A DNA stretch of 37,801 nt. Origin: Runella sp. (GTDB lineage: Bacteria; Bacteroidota; Bacteroidia; Cytophagales; Spirosomataceae). Shown piece by piece: positions 1 to 8,335 of the stretch (its first letter is position 1; each line of letters opens with the position of its first letter). Made by a program: the position numbers and the translations under genes. The notes beneath the pieces were generated by a model. That model was not told the origin of the DNA. It searched no databases and saw nothing but the letters and a program-made list of their open reading frames with translations. Location of the stretch: assembly GCA_027486105.1 (NCBI GenBank), contig JAIXPV010000439.1:1-37801 (forward strand), written 5' to 3'.

Positions 1-64
1 CAGGGGCAAATCTCTGCAAAAGATTTTTGCCGCGCCTCAACCCTAGGGTGAATTTTTCTCCACC

Positions 65-370
65 CTAGAGGCGATAATGGGCCATTTCCAACAAAAATTT
101 GTGAAAACCATCCTTCCCTGCTACCCCCAATTTTGAAATAAGGTTGTTTTTGTGGGTCTTAATGGTGGCGATGCTTACCCCCAGAGCCGTTGCTATGTCG
201 GCATTGGTGCGGCGTTGGATGGCATAATAGAGCACTTTCAGCTCCTGCGGCGTGAACGTAACCGACCTGCGTTGCAGGAAGGCATTCAGTTGTTTCAGTT
301 TTTCCAACTCCTCGGCAGGGAAGTCAGCGGCTGTTTTCTTTGGCATTCGAGATGTAGTTAAATAGCTCAT
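65..370 (-). CDS. Small solo LuxR-type HTH transcriptional regulator
   Basis: This 101-residue protein consists almost only of a GerE/LuxR-type helix-turn-helix. Residues about 39-90 show the family pattern: TPQELKVLYY, then ADIATALGVSIATIKTHKNNLISKLGV. There is no receiver or ligand-binding domain, so it is a stand-alone DNA-binding protein and its input signal is unknown. It is a close paralogue of the protein encoded at 486-767 on the same strand, 115 nt upstream, which suggests a tandem duplication. The start at 370 is the first ATG; a later ATG at 346 (MPKKTAADF) is also possible. The stop codon lies inside an 8-bp inverted repeat (43-50/61-68). The HTH class is secure; the regulated targets cannot be read from the sequence. 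Confidence 0.8.
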   Translation of the reverse strand: MSYLTTSRMPKKTAADFPAEELEKLKQLNAFLQRRSVTFTPQELKVLYYAIQRRTNADIATALGVSIATIKTHKNNLISKLGVAGKDGFHKFLLEMAHYRL

Positions 371-485
371 TTATAAACCATTACTTGCACAGATTATCTC
401 TAAGCAGGCACGGCATTGATTAAAATGAGTTTTTCTAAACGTTGAAAAAAAAGGGTAATACTGCTTATCAGCACCAACGCTTGAA

Positions 486-767
486 CTACCAAATAGTGGG
501 AATATTTTGGGCGGCATGAAACAAAAATTGCTGCAAGCCCGCCTTCCCTTCCACACCGAGCTTAGCGATGAGGTTGTTTTTGTGCTTCTTCACCGTACAG
601 ATGGCCGTTCCCAATTGGTCGGCTATTTCGCGGTTGTTCCGGCCTTCTTTGGCCCAATACAGCACATTGAGTTCCTGAGGGGAGAGAAAAATAGATTGGC
701 GGAGCAGAAAAATGCCTAACCTGTTCAATGGGTCGAAATGGTCTGGTTGCGGGCACTGGGCTGTCAT
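486..767 (-). CDS. Small solo LuxR-type HTH transcriptional regulator (paralogue)
   Basis: This is a 93-residue protein with a C-terminal LuxR/GerE helix-turn-helix (SPQELNVLYWAKEG, then NREIADQLGTAICTVKKHKN and LIAKLGV). It lacks any receiver domain. It shares the KHKNNLI.KLGV core and the following GK.G...FL segment with its downstream neighbour at 65-370. Its upstream region is unusual: 58 nt before the start codon there is an (ATAG)8 tract inside a perfect inverted repeat, so expression could change with repeat number (inference). No kinase or sensor partner is adjacent. Start at 767 is the first ATG in frame. Confidence 0.8.
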   Translation of the reverse strand: MTAQCPQPDHFDPLNRLGIFLLRQSIFLSPQELNVLYWAKEGRNNREIADQLGTAICTVKKHKNNLIAKLGVEGKAGLQQFLFHAAQNIPTIW

Positions 768-804
768 CTTCTTTGATTTTTAGATACTTAAACACTTTCT
801 GAGG

Positions 805-870
<66 letters not shown>

Positions 871-1081
871 GCCTTTCGGCACGGGCTGTCAATGATTCGT
901 TCATCAAGAAGCAGGGTAGAAGAACTGTACGCCCAAAGCGCACAGCGAGCCAAAAACAAACTGGTTTTTTTGAGAAAGACAAATAATAGTTATCAAACGG
1001 TGTATGAGGGTTGATAGCAGCCTTTTGCCCTCTAATACAAGTCAAATTGCCCCGTGACTTATGGGTATAAAAGCTGCGCAA

Positions 1082-1111
1082 ATTGTTTTTTTTAGGATAA
1101 AATTATCTTTA
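1082..1111 (+). promoter_or_regulatory. Candidate promoter for LCIB-family gene
   Basis: ATTG at 1082-1085 and TATCTTTA at 1104-1111 are 18 nt apart. They resemble the Bacteroidota -33 and -7 elements (TTTG and TAnnTTTG), with the last base of the -7 box differing. Predicted transcription would begin near 1118, about 100 nt before the start codon. Confidence 0.35.
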
Positions 1112-1219
1112 CTTCCTTTTCCGTTTTTACTTTGTAAATAAACGACCCATTCAAAGCGTACTGAAGCACTTAGCATTTTCTAAATACCCCAATCAAAACC
1201 TTTTTAGCCATTCGCAAGT

Positions 1220-1966
1220 ATGAAAAAACGAGAAAAATTAGCGATAATAAGAAATTATTATCCCAATGCCGTCACCACGATTGACAGTGTAAACAAACTC
1301 ATCGACTTTCTGGAAGAGCATTTAGATTTAGAGCCTGGCCAAATCATGCTGGCCGACAGTATTTGCAGCGACGATGTAAACGCCATTCAGTATCCATCCA
1401 GAGCGCACGAGTTTTTGGGGCCTTTCAAAATGGGCGGCTTGGATGGGTATCCTTTTACGGGCCTTACGGGCATGGGGGCCTTTGCCAGCCACGTACCCGA
1501 CGAAGGCGCCGTCTTTATCTATTACGGCCCCCACATCGGCATCACCAAAGAAGGGGTCATCGGGGAGATTAAGCGCGTGGGGCAGGCCAAAAATTCGGGA
1601 TGTTGCGGAGCCGCCAAAGGGGCGCTCAATAAACTGGTGAACAATCAAATTGTGGAAGGCAACGTGACCGAAATGGACTTCCAAATGAACACCATTGAGC
1701 AAATACTGCTCCGCCAAAAAGACCGAATTCTCAGCGCGGCAGTACCACTTTATGAGGCAACCGAAGTAATTTATGAGGCCATCGACCAACGTATTCATGA
1801 ATTGGTCGAAAAAACAAACTACCACTGCAAGTATGTAATATTGTTTGGCACCATCCTGATCAACAGCGATTCTGACATGGGGTCTTACACCAGCGCAAAA
1901 CGCTTCGACATTATTGACTTGGCCACCAACGAAAAAAGGAGCGTCTTGGATTACTACGACAATTAA
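1220..1966 (+). CDS. LCIB-family beta-carbonic anhydrase homologue
   Basis: The 248-residue protein matches the LCIB/LCIC family, first known from the algal CO2-concentrating mechanism and later shown to include beta-type carbonic anhydrases that interconvert CO2 and bicarbonate. Visible motifs are ADSICSDDVN (residues 45-54, with Cys49 and the adjacent acidic pair), FKMGGLDGYPFTGLTGMGAF (69-88), SHVPDEG (90-96), YYGPHIGI (101-108, His105) and SGCCGAA (126-132, Cys128/Cys129). Cys49, His105 and one of the CC pair are the expected zinc ligands. There is no signal peptide, so a cytosolic location is likely. It stands alone with a hairpin terminator behind it. The window also carries dabAB, a second inorganic carbon function. 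Family assignment is confident; catalytic activity is inferred because some family members are inactive. Confidence 0.8.
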   Translation: MKKREKLAIIRNYYPNAVTTIDSVNKLIDFLEEHLDLEPGQIMLADSICSDDVNAIQYPSRAHEFLGPFKMGGLDGYPFTGLTGMGAFASHVPDEGAVFIYYGPHIGITKEGVIGEIKRVGQAKNSGCCGAAKGALNKLVNNQIVEGNVTEMDFQMNTIEQILLRQKDRILSAAVPLYEATEVIYEAIDQRIHELVEKTNYHCKYVILFGTILINSDSDMGSYTSAKRFDIIDLATNEKRSVLDYYDN

Positions 1967-1988
1967 ACAATAACCAAGAGATTGAACG

Positions 1989-2035
1989 GGGCCGTCGAAA
2001 GCGTACAATTGTGCGCTCGACGGCCCTATATTTTT
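1989..2035 (+). terminator. Rho-independent terminator after LCIB-family gene
   Basis: GGGCCGTCGA at 1989-1998 pairs perfectly with TCGACGGCCC at 2017-2026. Further short pairing is possible inside, and a T-rich tail (TATATTTTT) follows. Confidence 0.8.
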
Positions 2036-2286
2036 GAAAGGCTTGCGTCGTGCAGCCAAATGAACTTCCTCAAAGGGGCTATCTTTTCTTCTTCTTCTGG
2101 GTCGCACTTGGCCATTATTGAACGCTAGTCAATATCACTTTTCTCAACCTCGTCCTCTGCAATGGAGTGTACCAAAATGAGCGTTTGGCGTATACTTTTT
2201 CTTTATCAACAGACCATTAAGGCAGAAAATCGCAAAAATCAGAAAAATAAAGACCTTTTTAGGATAAAAATACCGGAATTCCAGTA

Positions 2287-2317
2287 TTGCGCCTTGCCTA
2301 ATCTTGTATGAAATTTG
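2287..2317 (+). promoter_or_regulatory. Candidate promoter for LytTR gene
   Basis: TTG at 2287-2289 (followed by C) and GAAATTTG at 2310-2317 are 20 nt apart, one mismatch from the TAnnTTTG consensus. The implied transcript start near 2323 lies after the ATG at 2308, which supports translation from the ATG at 2368. Confidence 0.4.
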
Positions 2318-2367
2318 GGTACTCAAATCTTTACCCTACTATATTAAAAACTTTAACATTGATTATT

Positions 2368-2718
2368 ATGAATCCACAACTATTCATTTCTGAAAATTTG
2401 GGCCATCAGCATTTCTTTTCATTCGATTTGGAAAGTGTGGTGCGTTTGGAAGGGGTTAGAAATTACACCCGCTTTATCCCAGCAAAAGGACAACCAGTTA
2501 TTACCTGTCGATCGTTGGGTCTTTATCTTGAACAACTACCGCAGCAGTTTGTGCGAGTCCACAAAAGTTATGTTATCAACTGTCGATATATTTTAGGAAT
2601 AGACCAGCGCAATCATTCTATTATGATGACCGACGGCACGTCCATTCCTATTTCGAGACGAAAGAGAACAACTATCATGCGCCTTTTGGGGAAGTCCCGT
2701 TTAAAATCAACGACTTAG
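2368..2718 (+). CDS. Solo LytTR DNA-binding transcriptional regulator
   Basis: The protein (116 residues from the preferred start) is a LytTR domain with almost nothing else. Hallmarks are VVRLEGVRNYTRF near the N-terminus, the CRSLGLYLEQLP segment, FVRVHKSYVIN, and a final IPISRRKR strand. LytTR domains bind direct repeats in promoters, usually behind a response-regulator receiver, which is absent here. An upstream in-frame ATG at 2308 would add 20 residues unlike the family, and the probable promoter (2287-2317) would start transcription after it, so 2368 is preferred. A NarL-type response regulator follows 80 nt downstream with its own promoter-like sequence; no histidine kinase is present. 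Confidence 0.8.
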   Translation: MNPQLFISENLGHQHFFSFDLESVVRLEGVRNYTRFIPAKGQPVITCRSLGLYLEQLPQQFVRVHKSYVINCRYILGIDQRNHSIMMTDGTSIPISRRKRTTIMRLLGKSRLKSTT

Positions 2719-2747
2719 CTATAATCAAATTTATTTTAAAGGATCAA

Positions 2748-2780
2748 TTTGACTTTATATCCAAAAAGATTCTATATTTT
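2748..2780 (+). promoter_or_regulatory. Candidate promoter for response regulator
   Basis: TTTG at 2748-2751 and TATATTTT at 2773-2780 are 21 nt apart. This fits the Bacteroidota -33/-7 arrangement with one mismatch in the -7 box and would give a leader of roughly a dozen nucleotides. Confidence 0.4.
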
Positions 2781-2798
2781 CAGGAAAAGTCCCTTCCT

Positions 2799-3443
2799 AT
2801 GCGCGTATTGTTGGCAGATGACCACCTGATTTTGCTTGAAAGTTTGGCAGCTCTCTTAGAAAAAAAAGAAGGGGTTCAGATTGTTGCCAAAGCCACGAAT
2901 GGCTTGGAAGCACTCCAGCTCCTGGAAGAGATACCTATAGATATAGTCGTTTCTGACCTCAATATGCCTCTTTTGGGGGGTATTGAGTTTACAATGCGTG
3001 TAAAGGAACGATTCCCTCACATAAAGGTAATTTTGCTCACTATGGTAGAAGATGCCTCCCAGATTCGGGAAGCTATTCAGGCAGGTGCATGTGGATATAT
3101 TCTAAAAAGTGCCTCCCCCGACGAATTGCGGAAGGCTTTGACCGAAGTGAGCGAAGGAAGGCGATACTTTAGCCGCGACATTGAAAAGCAATTGGCTTCT
3201 ATTCCCAATCCACACGTCCCCAATGGCCACGAAATCGTGGATGGGGTTCCGCATTTAACCAAGCGTGAAATCGAAATTATTCGGTTTATTGTACATGATT
3301 TTTCCAGTGAAGCTATTGCCAAGCAATTGAATGTCAGCATCAATACTATTGAAACCCACCGTCGAAATATCTTCAAAAAACTACGCCTGAACACAGTAGT
3401 AGGACTGGTACGATTCGCGATTAAATATAAGTTAGTTGACTAA
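2799..3443 (+). CDS. NarL/FixJ-family response regulator
   Basis: The 214-residue protein has an N-terminal receiver domain (residues 1-120) and a C-terminal LuxR-type helix-turn-helix (about 150-210). Receiver landmarks are the acidic pair Asp7-Asp8, the phospho-acceptor Asp53 in VVSDLNMP, Thr81 in LLTMVED and Lys103 in YILKSASP. The DNA-binding part reads LTKREIEIIRFI, then EAIAKQLNVSINTIETHRRN and IFKKL. It should be activated by phosphorylation from a sensor kinase, but none is encoded nearby, so it is an orphan within this window. All key residues are intact. It follows the solo LytTR gene and has its own promoter-like sequence. Confidence 0.93.
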   Translation: MRVLLADDHLILLESLAALLEKKEGVQIVAKATNGLEALQLLEEIPIDIVVSDLNMPLLGGIEFTMRVKERFPHIKVILLTMVEDASQIREAIQAGACGYILKSASPDELRKALTEVSEGRRYFSRDIEKQLASIPNPHVPNGHEIVDGVPHLTKREIEIIRFIVHDFSSEAIAKQLNVSINTIETHRRNIFKKLRLNTVVGLVRFAIKYKLVD

Positions 3444-3476
3444 AAATCAACGACACAAACTTAGTCTACACGCTTA

Positions 3477-4454
3477 TCAATTCTTTATCGTAGGTCTTAT
3501 CAATCTTGCGAGAAACTCCTGATGCAAGGCATTGCAATAGGGTGATTCGGGAAAATCTTCTTTAAACCGTTCCAACAACTTGCCCGCAACGGTGTATTCT
3601 TTCTCGGGTGAAAAGTACGCCAACGAAAACGCCCTCTGTACGGTTTTGGCAAGCATCAGTTCGCGGGTTTGGGGGGATTTGCGCAGTCCGTCATATATTG
3701 AATTATACCATCCTTCCCACACCGTGCTGTCGAGCTGCAGCACCATATTTCGATTCATAAAAGGTCCTGGCAGAAAACCTAGCCACCGCGAATACAAAGC
3801 CTCGCGGTAAATATCCGAGATAAGGGCTTCGTCGTTCATCATTTGTAGGCTAATTGACTCATTTTTAGCCGCTTCTCCCAGGCTCCGAAGGTAGGTTTGT
3901 TTGCGTAAATATTTTTGTCCTTCCAACGACGCCAAAACGTACGCATTTATCTGATGGTTTGTGGTATCCTGCTCACGTTGAAAACGTTCGGCCGACTGGG
4001 TAGCAAGATCGTTGATAACAAACGAATAATCTTCCATCGACATGTGCTGAAACAGGGGTTTGCGCCGGAGAGAATCCTGCCCAAACAGCAAGCTTCCGTA
4101 CAAAAACTGGTGTAAACGAGCCGTTGGGCCTTTTACGACTGGGAAAGACGACCGGCTAGGGTTGACGAAATAAAGGGTGTCGTTGGGTTTAAGTAAAAAA
4201 TCGACGCGGTACCCCAAACATTCAACCGTTACTTTTTGGGGCGACTCAAGACACAAATCAGCTTTAAAACAGCCACTTTCGTCGGTGCGCTCTTTCAACA
4301 CAGCTTCGGGGTCGTACGGAGAAAATCCCAAAGGGTTATCCAAAAAAATTTGATACTGCGAAGAAGGAAACCCCTCAAAATAGCCTTGAATATGCACATT
4401 TGGCTGGGCAAAACTCCGCAAACAGCAAACAAGCAAAAGGAGTAAATACCGCAT
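3477..4454 (-). CDS. Secreted protein of unknown function (DUF4369-like N-terminus)
   Basis: The 325-residue protein begins with a signal peptide (MRYLLLLLVCCLRSFA, cleavage likely before QPN), so it is exported. Residues about 20-115 form a beta-rich segment (VHIQGYFEGF, then a DESGCFKADL turn and FLLKPNDTLYFV) that resembles the N-terminal domain often found before TlpA-type thioredoxins in Bacteroidota. No thioredoxin CxxC motif follows; the rest is predicted to be helical and charged, without recognisable domains. The start codon lies 12 nt past the stop of the FAD/Fe-S dehydrogenase gene on the same strand, so the two are probably co-transcribed. Function is unknown. Confidence 0.7.
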   Translation of the reverse strand: MRYLLLLLVCCLRSFAQPNVHIQGYFEGFPSSQYQIFLDNPLGFSPYDPEAVLKERTDESGCFKADLCLESPQKVTVECLGYRVDFLLKPNDTLYFVNPSRSSFPVVKGPTARLHQFLYGSLLFGQDSLRRKPLFQHMSMEDYSFVINDLATQSAERFQREQDTTNHQINAYVLASLEGQKYLRKQTYLRSLGEAAKNESISLQMMNDEALISDIYREALYSRWLGFLPGPFMNRNMVLQLDSTVWEGWYNSIYDGLRKSPQTRELMLAKTVQRAFSLAYFSPEKEYTVAGKLLERFKEDFPESPYCNALHQEFLARLIRPTIKN

Positions 4455-4466
4455 AATCCTGTCTGT

Positions 4467-7373
4467 TTAAGTACGTAATGCTTCCCACAAAATCTCAATC
4501 GGATGTTTGGCTTTTCGCCCCGTACCATCTTTGATTTGATGACGGCAACTCGTGCCTGGCGCGGCAATAATGACCTCTTCTGGCTGTTGACGCACCGTAG
4601 GAAAAAGCACCAATTCACCCACTTGCATCGACAACTCATAATGCTCCTCTTCGTAGCCAAAAGACCCGGCCATGCCGCAGCAACCCGAAGGAATCAATTG
4701 AACGGTATAATTTTCGGGTAACGACAGCATCTTTTTGCTCGGAGTCAGCGACGACAACGCTTTTTGGTGACAATGCCCGTGCAATTTAATGGTTTTTTGT
4801 TCATTCGTAAACTGTTGACGATGAATACGTTTTGCATCTATCTCGCGCCCAATAAACTCTTCAAACTGCAAGGCATTTTTGGCTAATTTTTGAGCTACCT
4901 CCTGAAGTTCGTTAGGAACTAAATCGAGGTATTCGTCCCGAAAAGTCAAAATAGCCGAAGGTTCGATGCCAATCAAATGGGCATGGTCAGAGATGACATC
5001 CTTGAGCATTTCTACATTCTGAATCGCTATTTTCTTTGCCTCTTTCACCAAGCCCTTTGAAAGATACGTTCGGCCGCTTTCGGAGTGCTTGGGAATGATG
5101 ACTTCATAGCCTAGTTTTTCGAGCAATAAAATCGCTTTCTGGCCTATTTCAACGTCGTTGTAGTTCGTAAATTCATCACAGAAAAGATACACCCGCTTAC
5201 CTCCGCTCTGTGGTCGGGCCTTGTGCCAATCTGTAAGGGTTGTTTTTGACAACATTGGCATGGTTCGGTCGGGGTGAAAGCCTACCATTTTGTTGGCAAT
5301 GCGCCGCAGTGACTCATTGCCAAAAATAGAATTATACGCCCAGGGTGCAATACTCGCCAAACGCATCTGTTGGGAGAAGTTAGCAATTAACCGCGCCCGA
5401 AACGGCACCCCGTTTTTATCATAATAGCTTTGCAAAAACTCCGCTTTCATCTTGGAGATATCCACGCTCGACGGGCACTCCGACTTGCAACCTTTACAGG
5501 ATAGACAAAGGTCCAAAATCTCCTTGGTTTCTTCGGCACTGGCATCGACCGAGGACGATTCGGTATAAAAATGACGCAGCATATTGGCACGGGCGCGAGT
5601 GGTGTCGCGCTCACGCCGCGTTGCCATGTAGCTTGGGCACATGGTACCGCCAGTAATGTGGGTTTTACGACAATCGCCCGAACCACTGCATTTTTCGGCC
5701 AATCTTAACAAGCTTTCTTGTTTTGAAAAATCAAAAACTGTTTCGATGGGAGGGGCTTTTTGGTCGGGCTGATAACGCAAAAACTCGTTCATCGGCGGTG
5801 TATCCACAATTTTCCCCCGGTTGAACACCCCGTACGGGTCAAACATTTTTTTTACTTCCCGAAACAGCCCATACACTTCCTCTCCCATCATAAACGGAAT
5901 AAACTCACCGCGCAGGCGCCCATCGCCATGCTCGCCCGAGAGCGAACCATTGTATTTTTTGAGCAACACGGCCGTATCTGCCAAGATATTCCGAAACTTG
6001 GCCTTGCCTTCCGAAGTTTTTAGGTTGACCATTGGCTCTACGTGCAGCTCACCTGCTCCCGCATGGGCATAATACGATGCGTGCACTTGGTGTTTCTTGA
6101 GCACTTCGCCCAAATCTTCGATATAATTCGGTAAGTCTTCCACCGCCACGGCACAATCTTCAATGAGGTTGACGGGCTGCAAATCGCCGGGTAAGTTTCG
6201 AATCAGGCCCAAACCTGCTTTGCGCACATCCCAAGCTTTTTTGGATTCATCACCAAATAGCAACGGATACGCATATCCTAAGCCGTTTAGCTTCAGTTCA
6301 GCCACCAATTTCGCCGCCGTTGTTTCAACGTCTGCGCGGGTTTCGGCCCCAAATTCCACCATGAGCATCGCCGCGGGATCACCTTCAATAAAAAAGCGAT
6401 TGTGACGGTATTCGTTGTGCTCTTTGGTAAAATCCATGATGTATTTATCCACCAACTCCGACGCCAACGGATTGTGTTTCATAGCAATACCGTTTGCCAG
6501 CAGTGATTCATGCAGCGACTGGCAATGCACACACAACAACCCGAGCTCGGCGGGGGGCAAGGGTAAAAGGTTGAGTTTGGCTTCAGTAATAAAACACAGG
6601 GTCCCTTCTGAGCCAGCGATAAGTTTGGGTAGATTCAAGCCGTTCGGTAAGTCAAGCAGGGCGTCAAGCGCGTAGCCTGAATTACGGCGTGTGACCGTTT
6701 TTTTAGGAAATTTCTCTCGAATAAGTTTTTGATTACCAGCATCTGACAAAAGTGATATAAGGCCCTGTTCAATACGCTCCCGCAGAGAGTTTGCCTGATT
6801 TGAAACCGACTTTTGGCCAAAAACGGCCTCGCTCCCATCGCTCAATAAAGCTTTAACTTCCAATAAATGGTCGCGGGTAGCGCCCCAACTGATGGAGTGG
6901 AGTCCGCACGAGTTGTTACCAATCATCCCGCCAATCATCGCACGGTTAGCAGTAGACGTTTCGGGTCCAAACATCAATCCATACGGCCTCAAAACCACGT
7001 TGAGGTCGTCACGAATCACACCCGGCTGTACTCGTACCCAACGTTCATCGGCATTTATTTCGAGGATTTTGTCAAAGTATTTAGAAATATCTACCACAAT
7101 TCCCTCACCTACCACTTGGCCCGCGAGGGAGGTGCCAGCCGCGCGCGGAATCAGCGTGAGGCCATGCTCCACGGCAAACAAAATGAGTTTTTGAATATCA
7201 CCGACCGTTTTGGGCAAAGCAACCGCCAGCGGGATTTCTTGGTACACCGAAGCATCGGTTGAATACAACCGTCGAATGGCCTGGTGAGTAACCGAATCGT
7301 CAAAAAAGAATTCTCCCTCAAAATCAAGGGTTAATTGGTGAAAAGGAAGTTTAGTAGGTGCAGCGTAAAACAT
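4467..7373 (-). CDS. FAD-binding and Fe-S-binding dehydrogenase (D-2-hydroxyacid type, GlcD-GlcF fusion)
   Basis: From the chosen start the protein has 968 residues and fuses two modules. The N-terminal half is a vanillyl-alcohol-oxidase-type FAD domain (IPRAAGTSLAGQVVGEG is the FAD-binding loop) with its C-terminal cap (SGEHGDGRLRGEFIP). The C-terminal half carries ferredoxin-like clusters (CSGSGDC with a later Cys, and CLSCKGCKSECP) and two cysteine-rich domains ending in SGCCGMAGSFGYE. This architecture belongs to D-lactate, glycolate or D-2-hydroxyglutarate dehydrogenases that pass electrons to the quinone pool; the substrate cannot be told. An upstream in-frame ATG at 7448 lies before the probable promoter box (CAAATGTA on the plus strand, 7392-7399), so the ATG at 7373 (MFYAAPTKLPF) is preferred. 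Confidence 0.9.
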   Translation of the reverse strand: MFYAAPTKLPFHQLTLDFEGEFFFDDSVTHQAIRRLYSTDASVYQEIPLAVALPKTVGDIQKLILFAVEHGLTLIPRAAGTSLAGQVVGEGIVVDISKYFDKILEINADERWVRVQPGVIRDDLNVVLRPYGLMFGPETSTANRAMIGGMIGNNSCGLHSISWGATRDHLLEVKALLSDGSEAVFGQKSVSNQANSLRERIEQGLISLLSDAGNQKLIREKFPKKTVTRRNSGYALDALLDLPNGLNLPKLIAGSEGTLCFITEAKLNLLPLPPAELGLLCVHCQSLHESLLANGIAMKHNPLASELVDKYIMDFTKEHNEYRHNRFFIEGDPAAMLMVEFGAETRADVETTAAKLVAELKLNGLGYAYPLLFGDESKKAWDVRKAGLGLIRNLPGDLQPVNLIEDCAVAVEDLPNYIEDLGEVLKKHQVHASYYAHAGAGELHVEPMVNLKTSEGKAKFRNILADTAVLLKKYNGSLSGEHGDGRLRGEFIPFMMGEEVYGLFREVKKMFDPYGVFNRGKIVDTPPMNEFLRYQPDQKAPPIETVFDFSKQESLLRLAEKCSGSGDCRKTHITGGTMCPSYMATRRERDTTRARANMLRHFYTESSSVDASAEETKEILDLCLSCKGCKSECPSSVDISKMKAEFLQSYYDKNGVPFRARLIANFSQQMRLASIAPWAYNSIFGNESLRRIANKMVGFHPDRTMPMLSKTTLTDWHKARPQSGGKRVYLFCDEFTNYNDVEIGQKAILLLEKLGYEVIIPKHSESGRTYLSKGLVKEAKKIAIQNVEMLKDVISDHAHLIGIEPSAILTFRDEYLDLVPNELQEVAQKLAKNALQFEEFIGREIDAKRIHRQQFTNEQKTIKLHGHCHQKALSSLTPSKKMLSLPENYTVQLIPSGCCGMAGSFGYEEEHYELSMQVGELVLFPTVRQQPEEVIIAAPGTSCRHQIKDGTGRKAKHPIEILWEALRT

Positions 7374-7391
7374 TGGAACGAATGATTTGTG

Positions 7392-7427
7392 CAAATGTAA
7401 TTTAAAAACAGATTGGGCGTACCTTTG
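7392..7427. promoter_or_regulatory. Divergent promoter region: dehydrogenase (minus) and prmA (plus)
   Basis: A perfect TAnnTTTG box occurs on each strand. TACATTTG reads on the minus strand at 7399-7392 and would serve the FAD/Fe-S dehydrogenase. TACCTTTG reads on the plus strand at 7420-7427 and would serve prmA with a leader of about 70 nt. Neither has a good -33 element at the usual spacing. Confidence 0.5.
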
Positions 7428-7501
7428 TCTCCCTTTGACGATTAACATTCAACCTCAAGATAGACTTTAAATTATTTACCAAAAACAAGAATTTTACCAA
7501 A

Positions 7502-8335
7502 ATGCCTGCTACTTATATTGAAACACGCCTAACGCTCAATCCCGACTATAACGAAATTTTAATGGCCGAATTGGCCGAGATTGGCTACGAATCCTTTGTC
7601 GAGTCCAGCGACGGCCTCTCGGCATATATTATCGACACAAGCTTTGACTTAGAGGCGCTTCAGCAAATCATTGAGCGGTATCAATCCATGACCGCCATTA
7701 CGTTTGAATCCCAACAACTCGAAACCAAAAACTGGAACGAAGAATGGGAACGCAATTATCAGCCGATTGAGGTGGCGGGCAGAATTCGGGTACGGGCTTC
7801 TTATCACACGCCCGACCCCGCGTTTGAGTACGACATCGTGATTGACCCCAAAATGTCGTTTGGAACGGGGCATCATGAAACCACTACGCTGGTGATGGAA
7901 CAGCAGCTTTTGCTCAATCATCAAGGAAAATCGGTGTTGGACGTAGGAAGCGGCACGGGAATTTTAGCTATTTTGGCGGAGAAACTCGGCGCTAACCGCC
8001 TTACCGCCTTTGACATTGAAGAATGGGCCTACCTCAATGCCGTAGAAAATTCGGCCCTGAACGGCTGCACGCACATCCACGTTTTTCAAGGAACGATTGC
8101 CGATTGCCCCGCTGCTACATATGATATTGTATTGGCCAACATCAACCGAAATATTTTATTGCAGGAAATCCCTACCTATACCGAATTTTTGGTCGATGGC
8201 GGAACGATGATAGTCAGTGGGTTTTATGAATTTGACATTGCCGATATTGTTCAAAAAGCCGAAGAAGTAAGTCTTCGATTAGTAGCCCAAAAAACACTTA
8301 ATCAATGGGCTGTTTTAAGATTTGAAAAACCATGA
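7502..8335 (+). CDS. prmA: Ribosomal protein L11 methyltransferase
   Basis: The 277-residue protein is a class I SAM-dependent methyltransferase of the PrmA family, which trimethylates ribosomal protein L11. After an N-terminal substrate-recognition domain (residues 1-90) comes PKMSFGTGHHETT, a PrmA signature, then SAM motif I VLDVGSGTGILAI, the acidic strand LTAFDIEEWA, and IVLANINRNIL, the family-specific NxN loop. Length is close to that of known PrmA proteins. The stop overlaps the start of the following SDR gene by 4 nt (ATGA), so they are translationally coupled. Confidence 0.95.
   Translation: MPATYIETRLTLNPDYNEILMAELAEIGYESFVESSDGLSAYIIDTSFDLEALQQIIERYQSMTAITFESQQLETKNWNEEWERNYQPIEVAGRIRVRASYHTPDPAFEYDIVIDPKMSFGTGHHETTTLVMEQQLLLNHQGKSVLDVGSGTGILAILAEKLGANRLTAFDIEEWAYLNAVENSALNGCTHIHVFQGTIADCPAATYDIVLANINRNILLQEIPTYTEFLVDGGTMIVSGFYEFDIADIVQKAEEVSLRLVAQKTLNQWAVLRFEKP

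Larger units (their letters stand above)
1967..2367. other. Intergenic region between LCIB-family gene and LytTR gene
   Basis: It holds the terminator of the upstream gene (1989-2035) and the likely promoter of the LytTR gene (2287-2317). It also carries the sequence TTTTTAGGATAAAA (2256-2269), which occurs upstream of the LCIB-family gene too (1089-1102). Nothing else is recognised. A minus-strand open frame across 1328-2107 is antisense to the real gene. Confidence 0.6.

Noticed and set aside
43-68. 8-bp inverted repeat at the end of the first LuxR-type gene as a terminator
   Set aside because: The arms are short, and no T run follows on the minus strand, so termination is not supported.
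371-556. 61-codon minus-strand open frame between the two LuxR-type genes
   Set aside because: It overlaps the end of the 486-767 gene in another frame and has no domain.
1328-2107. 259-codon minus-strand open frame
   Set aside because: It is antisense to the well-supported LCIB-family gene and runs through its terminator.
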